DNA of 36,751 bases. Source: Lachnospiraceae bacterium. GTDB lineage: Bacteria; Bacillota; Clostridia; Lachnospirales; Lachnospiraceae. Location: assembly GCA_021770785.1 (NCBI GenBank), contig JAETQH010000045.1, positions 1 through 36,751 on the forward strand, in the 5' to 3' direction. The translations under genes were made by a program, and so were the position numbers. The notes under the pieces are model-generated. The model searched no databases. It was not told the origin of the DNA and saw nothing but the letters and a program-made list of their open reading frames with translations. Below are positions 6,199-15,484 of this stretch, one piece after another. Positions within the stretch are counted from its first letter, which is position 1. The number at the start of each line of letters is the position of its first letter.

Positions 6199-9100
6199 TC
6201 ACTTTTTTTCACCATATGGAACTGAGTCCTCAGCCACCATACTTGCCACCTCTTCTTCTGGTTGAAAAAAGTACACGTTGTTTTTCTCTTCCGTTCCAGG
6301 CATAAGCATATCTTCATTATCAGTCCAAAGTTCACACTGGCTTATTACAGTGTGAATCGCAAAGTCGTAATCTTCTGGTGGATAATGATATTTTTTGAGA
6401 AGTCTTTTAACCATCTTGCGCATCTGAGCTCTGGCTGTTTCTTTCTTTTGCCAATCGATAGTCCTATTTTTCCGAAGCATTTCTGTTAATTCTTTTGTAA
6501 GATTGATAAGATCATCATTCTGATAGAAATCCTTGATGTGCTCCGGTTTTGTCAATGCATCATAGAAGGCTAATTCTTCCTGCGACAACCCAAGTTTCTG
6601 ACCATTTTTGTATAGATCAGCTATTTCCTGTGCGGTCTTTAAGAGCTCTTTTATTACCTCTTCATTCGTGATGAGCCCGTTATAATAGGAATTCATTAAC
6701 TGAGCAATTTTCTCAGAAAATTGCTGCGATTGAACTATATTTGTTCTCTTATACAATGCCACCTGTTCAGCCATCAATTTCTTCAAAATCTCAACAGCTA
6801 TATTCTTCTCTTTCATTCGGGAAATCTCATCCAAAACTGCTGGATCAAACAGGCTGAAATTTTCACCTCCACTCTTGCTGCTATCAAACAGATTGATAAC
6901 GCCTTCACTCTGAACTGCTGATTTAAGAAGATTGTTGATTTGGTCGTTTATTTCATTCAGAGATAAACTTTTACCACCTGTTCCTCCATACGTAATTTTA
7001 ATTACAGTTGAACGTACTGCTTCCATATATGCTGCTTCGTGACGCTCCTGTTCTGTTGTCATACTAGAACACAGTGAGTGAGATTGTTTAAGCAACATAG
7101 CTTCTTTCAAGAATAAATTCTTTTTATCAGGCGTCTTTGCATCTAACACAAAGTTTACTCCGCCAGTAATAAGCTTAGCCATAATAAGTGGTGAACCACC
7201 AATGAAACTGCTAAAATCAAATCCATATAGTAAATCCTTGCACACCTGCAATTTCTCTTGAAACTTTGGATATGCCATCTTGGCGATGTTCATATCACCA
7301 TATTTTGATTGATCACGCTTAGTATATTCCTTCATTGCAGCTTTTAAAGCAAATGCAATTCCAACATAGTCTACGATCAATCCACCTTCTTTGTCCTTGA
7401 ATACACGGTTGACACGAGCAATAGCCTGCATCAAATTGTATCCGTGCATAGGCTTATAAACATACATAGTAGCCAGAGATGGAACATCAAAACCAGTAAG
7501 CCACATATCTACAACAATCGCTATTTTCATTGTATCATTGTTATCCTTAAACTTTCTGGCAAGTTCTTCTTTATGAGCCTTTGTTCCAACAATCTCCTTC
7601 CAGTCTTCCGGATCGTTGTTTCCTCCTGTCATTACAACGCCAACCTTTTCCGTCCAATTAGGACGCATTTGCAGAATACGGCGATAAATCTTCATTGCAA
7701 TTGGTCTTGAATAAGCAACAATCATTGCCTTACCCGTAAGAAGATTTGCTCTATATTTTTCATAATGATTAACGATGTCATTACAAAGTGATTCAATCGT
7801 AGAATCAGCACCCAGAACACTTTCCATTTGCCCCAGCATCTTTTTGCTTTTTTCAATAGTTGCTGCATCAGACTGCTGCTCTAAAACATCATATGTATTA
7901 TCAATAAGAGCAAGTGTCTTCTCATCAAGTTTTAATTGAACAACACGACTTTCATAATATACCGGGCGGGTTGCCCCATCCTCAACTGCTTGCGTCATAT
8001 CATAGACATCAATATAATCACCAAAAACCTCACGAGTATTTCTATCCTTTGATGAAATTGGAGTTCCGGTAAATCCAATGAATGTAGCATTTGGAAGAGC
8101 ATCATGAATAATTCTGGCATTACCGATTACCGTATGTGCTTCCTTCTCGCCATTGTCGTTTTCGGAGATAACAATTTTTTCATCAAAGCCATACTGCCCA
8201 CGATGGGCTTCGTCAGCCATCACCACAATATTTCTTCGTTCAGACAAATGCTTCTCACCACGCTCAAACTTGAACATGGTTGTAAATATAATCCCATTTG
8301 CATTTCTTCCATCAAGAAGTGTTTTTAAGTGCTCCTTGCTTTCAGCTTGTACCGGCGTCTGACGTAAGAAATCAGCACACTGTGAAAACTGAGAATAAAG
8401 CTGGTCATCCAAATCAATACGATCTGTCATAACAACCAGCGTTGGACTTTCTAGTGCATCCTGCAATAAATGAGCATAAAAAACCATCGATAATGATTTT
8501 CCTGACCCCTGTGTATGCCAAAAGACACCACCCTTACCATCTGTTTTGGTTGCCACTTTCGCTTTTTCAATTGCTTTACGAACAGCAAAGTATTGATGAT
8601 ATCCTGCTAACACTTTAAACCTTCCGGTGCTTGTGCCGGAAAAAAGGATGAAATTCTTTAATATATCAAGTAATCGTTCCTTTTGGAACATTCCTTCATA
8701 GAAGGTTTCGAATCCGGCGAATGAAATATCTTCATAATTGCCATCTTTCGTCTTCCATTCCATAAACCGGTCAAGTCCAGATGTAATTGTTCCTGCTTTA
8801 TTTGTGGACAAGTCACTGATTACACAAATAGCATTATAGTAGAAAAGAGATGGAATATCCTTCATATAATTGCGAATCTGGTTATATGCATTCTCCGCAC
8901 CAACCTCATCCTTTGCCGGACTCTTCAGTTCCATCAAAACTAAAGGCAGGCCATTTATGAATAAGATAACGTCCGGGCGACGATTGTTCCCATTTTCAAG
9001 AAACATAAACTGATTGACAACATAAAATGAATTATTCTTTACATTTTCGTAATCAATAAGACATACTATTGAAGAACATTCCTCTCCTTTTACGAAAAAT

Positions 9101-9378
9101 TTTACTGTAATACCATTTTGCAGATAGTCCATAAAAATAATATTTTTCTGCAAAGGACTTCCAGTATCAAAATTTCTAAGTTTAGATACTGCTTCATCTA
9201 TAGCTTCTACAGGCAAACCACGGTTGATACGAATCAAACTATCTCTCAGAATAGAGTCTAAAAGCGGACTGCTATAATCTCTATCTAAATCTGGAGCGTA
9301 GAGGTGGTCATAGCCCATGTTCTCAAACAATTCAATGATTGCTTGTTCATATGTATCCTCTGTAAATAAATTTGGCAT
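6199..9378 (-). CDS. hsdR: type I restriction endonuclease subunit HsdR
   Basis: About 1059 residues, normal for HsdR. The ATG at 9378 (MPNLFTEDTYEQ) is chosen over an upstream start at 9411 because AGGAGG lies 6 bp before it. HsdR is the ATP-driven translocase and nuclease of the type I complex. Visible parts: an N-terminal PD-(D/E)xK nuclease (D136 in RPDVILF, E150-x-K152 in LMELK), the helicase Walker A HTQGSGKSLSM (about 288-298) and a DEAH box (389-392, VMADEAHRGQYG), helicase domain 2 with VDMWLTGFDVP and QAIARVNR, and a helical C-terminal region. It looks intact. Since HsdR acts only with HsdM and HsdS, and both are broken beside it, it is probably silent unless complemented from elsewhere. 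It starts 46 bp after the hsdS copy C stop. Confidence 0.93.
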   Translation of the reverse strand: MPNLFTEDTYEQAIIELFENMGYDHLYAPDLDRDYSSPLLDSILRDSLIRINRGLPVEAIDEAVSKLRNFDTGSPLQKNIIFMDYLQNGITVKFFVKGEECSSIVCLIDYENVKNNSFYVVNQFMFLENGNNRRPDVILFINGLPLVLMELKSPAKDEVGAENAYNQIRNYMKDIPSLFYYNAICVISDLSTNKAGTITSGLDRFMEWKTKDGNYEDISFAGFETFYEGMFQKERLLDILKNFILFSGTSTGRFKVLAGYHQYFAVRKAIEKAKVATKTDGKGGVFWHTQGSGKSLSMVFYAHLLQDALESPTLVVMTDRIDLDDQLYSQFSQCADFLRQTPVQAESKEHLKTLLDGRNANGIIFTTMFKFERGEKHLSERRNIVVMADEAHRGQYGFDEKIVISENDNGEKEAHTVIGNARIIHDALPNATFIGFTGTPISSKDRNTREVFGDYIDVYDMTQAVEDGATRPVYYESRVVQLKLDEKTLALIDNTYDVLEQQSDAATIEKSKKMLGQMESVLGADSTIESLCNDIVNHYEKYRANLLTGKAMIVAYSRPIAMKIYRRILQMRPNWTEKVGVVMTGGNNDPEDWKEIVGTKAHKEELARKFKDNNDTMKIAIVVDMWLTGFDVPSLATMYVYKPMHGYNLMQAIARVNRVFKDKEGGLIVDYVGIAFALKAAMKEYTKRDQSKYGDMNIAKMAYPKFQEKLQVCKDLLYGFDFSSFIGGSPLIMAKLITGGVNFVLDAKTPDKKNLFLKEAMLLKQSHSLCSSMTTEQERHEAAYMEAVRSTVIKITYGGTGGKSLSLNEINDQINNLLKSAVQSEGVINLFDSSKSGGENFSLFDPAVLDEISRMKEKNIAVEILKKLMAEQVALYKRTNIVQSQQFSEKIAQLMNSYYNGLITNEEVIKELLKTAQEIADLYKNGQKLGLSQEELAFYDALTKPEHIKDFYQNDDLINLTKELTEMLRKNRTIDWQKKETARAQMRKMVKRLLKKYHYPPEDYDFAIHTVISQCELWTDNEDMLMPGTEEKNNVYFFQPEEEVASMVAEDSVPYGEKK

Positions 9379-9423
9379 GTTCAACCTCCTGTATTTTTCT
9401 ATGGTAAACAAGAATTTAGCGGC

Positions 9424-10155
9424 TTAAAGGTCAATCTTGGAAACATCAATCTCACCGGACATTAGCTGCGGCAATAACGTATCTCGTAACTCTGCAAGAC
9501 GGGAAGTTTCAGCTTGTCTCTGCGAGATGGTTTCAAACATAGGAGCCACAGTTTCATGGAAACGAGTGAGTATATCCTTTGGAGGAATCAAAACCGATGT
9601 ATTCTTGAAATCTGTCTTATTAAATTTGGGCTGAGCAGATCCACCTTTTATTCCCTGTATGAGTGCTTGGCCTTGGAGATACTTAAACCAAATATAAAGG
9701 TAGTAGCGCAAATGGTCATCTTGTGGTCTAAGCATAATAATGTTATTTCCAAGAGTCATTCGACCATCCAGCTTCGGACAGAGAAATACACTTCCAACAT
9801 CGCCAACATTAGAAATGATAATCTCGCCGCCATAAAGGGTAGATTTGGATAAAAACTCATAGGAATGCTGGTCAACAAAAACTCCAAAAGAGCCCGACTT
9901 CAAATCGGTGTTTCTGATGAAATAAGCGTAGTTCGGCTCTTGATATAGGTTGACATTAGCTTTTAAGGACGTAAAGCTGCCATTTGCCACATAATCGGTT
10001 ATCAGCATAGGCAAGCTACCAACCTTAACAACTGTGAAGTCATCTGGTATTTCTCCAAACTCAGAGTCTACACGAGACCTGTTAGGAGATAAGGAAAATG
10101 CAGAGAACCAAGAGCGAAATAGTACAACAGCTTGCTGCTCTAAATTCGCTTGTTT
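9424..10155 (-). pseudogene. hsdS: 3' half of hsdS (copy C), 5'-truncated and joined to hsdM
   Basis: In one frame from about 10150 the sequence reads RKQANLEQQAVVLFRSWFSAF, the conserved linker between HsdS TRDs, then TRD2 (DDFTVVKVG ... SGSFGVFVDQHSYEF ... IKGGSAQPKFNKTDF) and a normal C-terminus (RLAELRDTLLPQLMSGEIDV). The N-terminal TRD1 and any start codon are absent. The fragment is fused directly, out of frame, to the truncated hsdM at 10140-10155. The first in-frame ATG (10014) has no ribosome binding site. It is best explained as the product of a single deletion spanning the end of hsdM and the first half of hsdS. Confidence 0.85.
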
Positions 10156-11195
10156 ACGATATTCTTACGGATATCTCCTTCACCACCTGACTGAGATGAC
10201 AATGAACCATTTGCTAATACCATACCAATACGACCTGTCGGTGCAAGGTGATAAATCATATGTTGCAGCCAGGCAAAGTTGGCATTTCCTGCCGGCGGCA
10301 TACCATACTGAAAACGAACATCATCCTTTAATTTGTCAGCTCCCCAATCAGAAAGATTAAACGGCGGATTGGCCATAATATAATCGGCACGAAGTGTCGG
10401 ATGACGATCATCTAAAAAAGTATCTGCTGCATAAGCTCCAAGATCCGGTTCTATTCCACGTATTGCGAGATTCATTTGCGCCATCTTCCAGGTAGTAGGA
10501 TTAGAATCCTGACCATAAATTGAGATATTGCTGATGTTTCCGCTATGGTTTTCTACGAATCTTGCAGATTGTACAAACATTCCTCCTGAACCACAGCAGG
10601 GATCGTATACACGTCCTTTGAACGGCTTCAATATTTCCACCAAAGTTCGTACAACACATGACGGTGTGAAAAATTCACCGCCACGTTTTCCTTCTTGCTC
10701 AGCAAACATTGACAGGCAATATTCATAAGTGCGCCCGAGAATATCCTTCTCACTTCCATGTTCTATCATCTGTATATTTGTGAAAAGGTCAACAACATCA
10801 CCGAGCCTTCTCTTATCAAGTTCTGGGCGTGCAAAATTTTTTGGAAGGATATCCTTAAGTCTCTTGTTTTCCTTTTCGATGGCACGCATAGCATCATCAA
10901 TAACAGTTCCGATTTCTGGACTATGTGCTTTTGCAGCAATTTCTCTCCAACGTGCTCTGGCCGGCACAAAGAAAATGCCCTCAGAGGTATATTCGTCAAT
11001 ATCCTCTTCGAAGCCATCACCTTCCTCAACAAGAGTCCTGTATTTGTCATCAAATCTGTCTGAAATATATTTCAGAAAAATCAATCCCAAAACTACGCTC
11101 TTATATTCTGATGCATCCAAATTTCCTCGAAGAACGCAAGCAGCATCCCATATCTGTTTTTCAAAGCCAATTGCGGCTGTATTTTTATCTGCCAT
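10140..11195 (-). pseudogene. hsdM: type I DNA methyltransferase subunit HsdM, C-terminally truncated
   Basis: 351 residues against roughly 480-530 for full HsdM. The start is the ATG at 11195 (MADKNTAAIGFEKQIWDAA), with AAAGGA about 10 bp upstream; a TTG at 11258 lies inside the -10 box and cannot be used. The N-terminal helical domain, the SAM-binding motif DPCCGSGGMF (198-207) and the catalytic NPPF motif (276-279) are present. After GEGDIRKNI the family sequence ends and six foreign codons lead to a stop inside hsdS linker sequence. About 150 residues that carry the rest of the Rossmann core and the HsdS contact are missing, so methylation activity is unlikely. The lesion disables modification while hsdR stays open. 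Confidence 0.88.
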
Positions 11196-11257
11196 ATTAT
11201 CTCTATCCTTTCTATTCTGCGATTCTTCATTTTTTCTAAATGCTTTCTTTTCCTTCA

Positions 11258-11286
11258 ATTATAAATCTTTTTGGACGAAAATTCAA
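11258..11286 (-). promoter_or_regulatory. strong promoter of the hsdM-S-R operon
   Basis: On the minus strand TTGAAT (11281-11286), a 17-bp spacer and TATAAT (11258-11263). Predicted transcription start near 11251, leaving about a 55-nt leader before the hsdM ATG at 11195. It abuts the group II intron-like scar and marks the right border of the AT-rich island. Confidence 0.65.
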
Positions 11287-11325
11287 TTTGCTAGCCAACC
11301 TCTCACACCACCGTGCATAGATGGG
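11281..11325 (-). mobile_element. possible remnant of a group II intron
   Basis: Reading leftward on the minus strand, TGCACGGTGGTGTGAGAGG followed by TTGGCTAG matches, from memory, the RNA segment just upstream of the reverse-transcriptase ORF in many bacterial group II introns. No reverse transcriptase or other intron domain remains. It sits exactly in the jetC-hsdM gap, between GC-richer and AT-rich DNA. A covariance-model scan would confirm or remove it. Confidence 0.4.
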
Positions 11326-11354
11326 ATAATATTTTCCAAGGTTCTTTCTGCACT

Positions 11355-11373
11355 TTTTCTGCTTTGCAGAAAA
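11355..11373 (-). other. hairpin just after jetC
   Basis: TTTTCTGC-AAA-GCAGAAAA on the minus strand, beginning 12 bp after the jetC stop. The stem is 8 bp and perfect. The following bases (AGTGCAG) are not a U-tract, so it is a weak terminator at best or an mRNA 3'-end stabiliser. Confidence 0.4.
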
Positions 11374-11384
11374 TCATACAGCTT

Positions 11385-14300
11385 TTATTCCTCCATCACC
11401 AGCTGTGAAAAATCCTTCTTCTCAAACTCCTGGATAGAAATACTCCTCTTATTAGGATTGGCATAGACAAAGGTCTTGTCCACATTCTCAATATAGTTCT
11501 GTATCTTATCGTTGGTGGCGCTGATAATCGCCTGGAAACCCAGACTTCGTATCAAATCAATACAGCTTGCCACCTTCTCCGCATCCATCTTGGAAAACGC
11601 CTCGTCAAGCACCACCAGTCGGATGGTGGGGCGTCTCGACAGCCGTGAGGAAAGGTTGATATGGTACGCCTGGGCGAAACTTGCCAGCAGGGCAATGTAA
11701 AGGGGGTTCTGCCCCTCACCGCCGGAATTTTTCTTAATCATCTTGCTAAGACCGATGACAAGCCGCTCCTCTCCCTCCACAATCTGCTCCATCTCAAAGG
11801 AAAGATAAGTCCGGTAATCTGCATATTTTTCCATATTCCGCTTTGCGTCCTCAAGCTCTGCCGGGGTGGCGTTTTCCGGCGGAATAAAAATATGGATTAA
11901 ATCGCTCATCAGCGTGCCGTACTTGTTTTCATGCTCCATGGTAAAGAGGTTCATCTGATGCTCCATGGAAGCCGCTAAGGAAGAGGGGTCAATATTTAAT
12001 TCCTCGTCCATAAACATGTCGTAAAACTCCCCGTCCCGCCCCTTATTTCTGGTAATGCGGAACTGGTAACGGTCTTTTCCGAAATTCAGGTTACGGATAA
12101 TGCGGTTTAATTCGTCCCGCCTGGTGTACGCCTCTTTTATGGCGCTGCGGATTTTAAAAATAAAGTCCTCCTTAAAATGCTCCACCGCAGATTTTGCCTG
12201 CTCATTTGCCTTTTTCCGGAAATCCTCTAATTCCTCACACTGCAGTTCTTCCAATAAATGCTGGTAATCGTCATTGTGCTCCGCACTGGCAGAAAAATCA
12301 CGTTTCGGGTGGTTTCTTAAATATTCGGAGCGCAAATCCACAAGACTGTTTTTCTTCTGCTCACAATCTGCCTTTGCCTGCTCTATCTGACGTTCCGTTT
12401 CCTCTAACAGTTTCCCGTAATTGGGATTTTTGCGGTTTTCCATATAAGAAGCAAAGGCTTCCTCGTTTTCCAAAGAGCCGGAAAGCTCCCGCCCCATGGC
12501 AAGAAGCTGTTCATTTTTCTCCAAAAAGCTGTCCTTGTCCTTTTGGATGGCGTCCTCTTTTTTCCAAATCTGGCGTTTCAAATCGTCAATTTTTTCCTCT
12601 AATGCCTTCTGCTTTTCATGGACCGCCTCCCGTTCCTGTTTTAAGGTTTCCACCACGCCGGAGCCGATTTCCTCCATCTTTTTCCGAATTTTTTTCCGCT
12701 GTTTTTCCTTTTCCTGTTTTTCCGAAATATCCGTAAACAGGTTCTGGTATTCTTCCACGGTGTCCTTTAAAAATTCCAGCGCCAGTATCTTCTTCGCTTC
12801 CTCTTCTGCGGAAACGAATTCCTCCCGCATAGCGGTTAATTCTTCTAACCGTGCCTGCAATTCCTTCTGGCGCTGCCTCTTACTCTTTTCACCGATATAG
12901 GCCCGCTTGGTATAGTTGTCGGGATTTAAACGGCGTAACTGGAAATTCTGGTACAGCAGGCAGTCGGCAGTCACGCCGATTTTACAGCGGCGCAGTTCCT
13001 CCACAGAGCCACATTTCATCACATTTCCCAACAGGAAATTTACAAATGCCCTGACATAATCCTCCCTTGCGGTAACTTCTTCCGCCAGTGCGCCCTCACG
13101 GCTTTTCTGCTCCTGCTCCATCAGCCGCTCCGTATCCACCAGGGAAATACGCCAGTATTTTTTCTCGTCTAACGTCTCGTAAACCTCCATGGCTTCTTTT
13201 ACATACTTTGGCTCTACCATCAGCGCCAGCTTATTCCATGCAAGATAACCCTCAATGGCGTTTCTCCACTTCTCGTCCTTAATATCCAGCAAGTCCGCTA
13301 AAATACGCACCGGAACCCGCTTGCCGCATTTCTCATAAAGCCCCTGCTCTATGATGCCCCTCGCCGCCGTCAATTCTCTGGGATAGGCATCTTTTCCCAT
13401 GCGCAGTTCTGCTAACTCTTTCTCAATAATGTCAGTTTCTTTTTTTATGCCCCTTGCCTCAGAAGCCGCCTCCTGCCGTTCCTTTTCCGCCTCCTTCTGC
13501 ACCCCGGCTAAGGCAGTTTTCAGACGCTCAATTTCCGTTCCCTGAATTGTCCCCTCCTGAAAGGCTTCGATATCCCACAGAATCTGATTGGATACGATTT
13601 CCACATCCTCCCAGGGCTTCAGGCGGGCAGAAATATTTTTCCATTTTTCCTCGCTCCGCTCTAAGTGGCGCAGGTTTTCCTCAATCCCCTTTAATTTTTC
13701 CTCTAAGGTGGCGTATCCGGTATCGCTTAACTGCTGGCTGATATCGTTGTACTCCTGTTCCAGCTCCGCCTTATAGTCAATGAAATCCGCCAACCCTTTT
13801 TTCTGTAAAACTACGTCCTCCTGCCAGGCTTTTACCCGCTCCTGCTTCTCGGAAATCTCCTGCTCTAACTGCAAAATCTTTAATTTTTCCAGGCGGTAAT
13901 CCCTGTTTTCCTTTTCCTTTTTCTGCTCTAAAAAGGCCTCGTAGCGGCTTTTAATCTGCTCTAACTCTTCAATTTCCGTCATGGCAGCTTCAATTTTCCG
14001 GCACATTCTTCCGTAGAGCACTACGCTGTCCTGCATGTCCTCGATATGGATATCCTGCTCCATGCAGATGTATTCTTTTACAAAGTCCTCCAGCCGGATA
14101 TTCATTTTGAAGGGAATCGCCCGCTTGAACAATCTTGGAAATTTATCAATATCCAGCCCGCCTAAATACACGTCATAGAGATTTCTCCGGAAACGCTCGT
14201 TGTTGGCGGTGTAAAACTGCTCTTCCTTTGCGAAATTCTGCTGTAAATAGTCCCGCACCTCATTCATGGTCATGGTACGGTTTTCGGTGCGGTAATCCCC

Positions 14301-14738
14301 GGGAATCATTCCCCCTTTGTGCCAGAAAAACATACGGTTAATCTCATTGGTGGCGGTTTCCACATCAAACACCACGCCGATACAATCCCTTTCCCCCGTG
14401 ACGGTCTGCTCCATTTCCAGGACAATCGTGGTGGAAAAATTCCGGTTCCGCTTGTACTCCGCCTGGTTGTTTTCCCCAATGTTAATCATGCCCCGGAGGT
14501 ACTCAATGAGGCTCCTATCGGAATCGTCCGCCGCCGCTTTATTGAAAAATCCCCGTCCGTCAGTATTGGCATAAAGGACAATCTGCATGGCGTCAATTAC
14601 GGTGGATTTTCCGCTGCCGGAATGCCCGGTAAAAAAGTTGATGCTGTTATTCAGGCTTAACACCTTGCGGTCAATATAATGCCAGTTGTTGAGGCAAATT
14701 CTGGTGAATACCTTATACGCCTGCTTCTGCTGTTCCAT
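11385..14738 (-). CDS. jetC: Wadjet system SMC-like ATPase JetC
   Basis: 1117 residues. JetC is the MukB-like motor of Wadjet, which with kleisin JetA and JetB extrudes DNA loops and marks small circular plasmids for cutting by JetD (family knowledge). Visible: N-terminal Walker A GHSGSGKST (38-46) after NSINFFT, long charged coiled coils from about 240 to 480 and 590 to 870 around a hinge-like segment (GKRVPVRILADLLDI ... WRNAIEGYLAWN), the ABC signature NSGGEGQ (1004-1010) and Walker B VVLDEAF (1042-1048) with the downstream ISATND. The start has AAAGGAGG 6 bp upstream and overlaps jetB by 26 bp. All ATPase motifs are intact. The expected next gene, jetD, is absent. Confidence 0.93.
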   Translation of the reverse strand: MEQQKQAYKVFTRICLNNWHYIDRKVLSLNNSINFFTGHSGSGKSTVIDAMQIVLYANTDGRGFFNKAAADDSDRSLIEYLRGMINIGENNQAEYKRNRNFSTTIVLEMEQTVTGERDCIGVVFDVETATNEINRMFFWHKGGMIPGDYRTENRTMTMNEVRDYLQQNFAKEEQFYTANNERFRRNLYDVYLGGLDIDKFPRLFKRAIPFKMNIRLEDFVKEYICMEQDIHIEDMQDSVVLYGRMCRKIEAAMTEIEELEQIKSRYEAFLEQKKEKENRDYRLEKLKILQLEQEISEKQERVKAWQEDVVLQKKGLADFIDYKAELEQEYNDISQQLSDTGYATLEEKLKGIEENLRHLERSEEKWKNISARLKPWEDVEIVSNQILWDIEAFQEGTIQGTEIERLKTALAGVQKEAEKERQEAASEARGIKKETDIIEKELAELRMGKDAYPRELTAARGIIEQGLYEKCGKRVPVRILADLLDIKDEKWRNAIEGYLAWNKLALMVEPKYVKEAMEVYETLDEKKYWRISLVDTERLMEQEQKSREGALAEEVTAREDYVRAFVNFLLGNVMKCGSVEELRRCKIGVTADCLLYQNFQLRRLNPDNYTKRAYIGEKSKRQRQKELQARLEELTAMREEFVSAEEEAKKILALEFLKDTVEEYQNLFTDISEKQEKEKQRKKIRKKMEEIGSGVVETLKQEREAVHEKQKALEEKIDDLKRQIWKKEDAIQKDKDSFLEKNEQLLAMGRELSGSLENEEAFASYMENRKNPNYGKLLEETERQIEQAKADCEQKKNSLVDLRSEYLRNHPKRDFSASAEHNDDYQHLLEELQCEELEDFRKKANEQAKSAVEHFKEDFIFKIRSAIKEAYTRRDELNRIIRNLNFGKDRYQFRITRNKGRDGEFYDMFMDEELNIDPSSLAASMEHQMNLFTMEHENKYGTLMSDLIHIFIPPENATPAELEDAKRNMEKYADYRTYLSFEMEQIVEGEERLVIGLSKMIKKNSGGEGQNPLYIALLASFAQAYHINLSSRLSRRPTIRLVVLDEAFSKMDAEKVASCIDLIRSLGFQAIISATNDKIQNYIENVDKTFVYANPNKRSISIQEFEKKDFSQLVMEE

Positions 14739-15465
14739 AGTCTGCCTCCTTTGTGATTTCTTTCATTTCTGCGCTATCTGCTGCTGTGCTGTCTGTTTCT
14801 GCACTACTTATTTCCGCCGTTTCTTTCTCTGCCCCATTTTGCGCCAATACTTCTTTTACACCGTTTTCCGAATCGTCCTCTTCCTCAAAACTGCGGAGAA
14901 GCCCCTCGATGTCCTCCCGCATCAGCACCAGATTAATACAGGGATAAATGATAATTCTTGTATTCTCATTTAATTCCTCCTGCAAATCTAAAAATTCCAC
15001 CATCTGATATTTCCGCAGCAGGGAAAAGGCACGCCGGATTTCTGTCACGGAAGAAAACCCCCTTGCCAGACGAAATTCTCCCACCTTTCCATTCAGTTCT
15101 CCAAAAGTAGTTACTATATTCACACTGGAGGAAACCGCCGCCATTTTTTCATCATAAATCAGCTTTAACAGCAGCAGATAAATGGTGGCAAGCTTCGGCA
15201 GCTTTTCACCGATGCCCTCCGCCCCCTGGATATAGATAACCCCCAGCTCCGTATCCTGCTGCAGGCGGATTCCCGCCACCGCAAAATAGTCTGTCAGAAA
15301 TTCCTGGTGCCTGTCACAAAAATCATAATTTTTATCCGAAACCAGCCTTCCGCCTTTTTTATCATATTTCCGCTCCAGCAGGAAGGTCTGGCTCCACAAC
15401 AGCCGTATCACTTCCTGCATTCTCTCCTGCTCTGCTGCAGTTAATTCTTCATATCCTTCAAACAT
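14713..15465 (-). CDS. jetB: Wadjet system protein JetB (DUF4194, MukE-like)
   Basis: About 250 residues. The ATG at 15465 (MFEGYEELTAAEQ) is preferred; the open frame extends to 15555, inside jetA, but those codons do not look like JetB. The fold is winged-helix: LLWSQTFLLERKYDKKGGR, then ATIYLLLLKLIYDEK and FSSVTEIRRAFSLLRKYQMVEFLDL, ending in a strand IIIYPCINLVL, the DUF4194 layout. JetB bridges the kleisin and the SMC heads in Wadjet. The last ~45 residues are a low-complexity E/A/S/T tail not needed for the fold. Spacing: 19 bp after jetA, 26-bp overlap with jetC. Confidence 0.88.
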   Translation of the reverse strand: MFEGYEELTAAEQERMQEVIRLLWSQTFLLERKYDKKGGRLVSDKNYDFCDRHQEFLTDYFAVAGIRLQQDTELGVIYIQGAEGIGEKLPKLATIYLLLLKLIYDEKMAAVSSSVNIVTTFGELNGKVGEFRLARGFSSVTEIRRAFSLLRKYQMVEFLDLQEELNENTRIIIYPCINLVLMREDIEGLLRSFEEEDDSENGVKEVLAQNGAEKETAEISSAETDSTAADSAEMKEITKEADYGTAEAGV

Positions 15466-15484
15466 TCTGTATTTCTCTTTCCAT

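Noticed and set aside
10729..11466. Plus-strand open frame of 245 codons opposite hsdM
   Set aside because: It is antisense to well-recognised HsdM codons and to the hsd promoter, has Ser/Leu-rich shadow composition and no family resemblance.
12194..12736. Plus-strand open frames opposite jetC
   Set aside because: They are Pro/Ser-rich antisense frames over coiled-coil codons of JetC; no motifs or ribosome binding sites.
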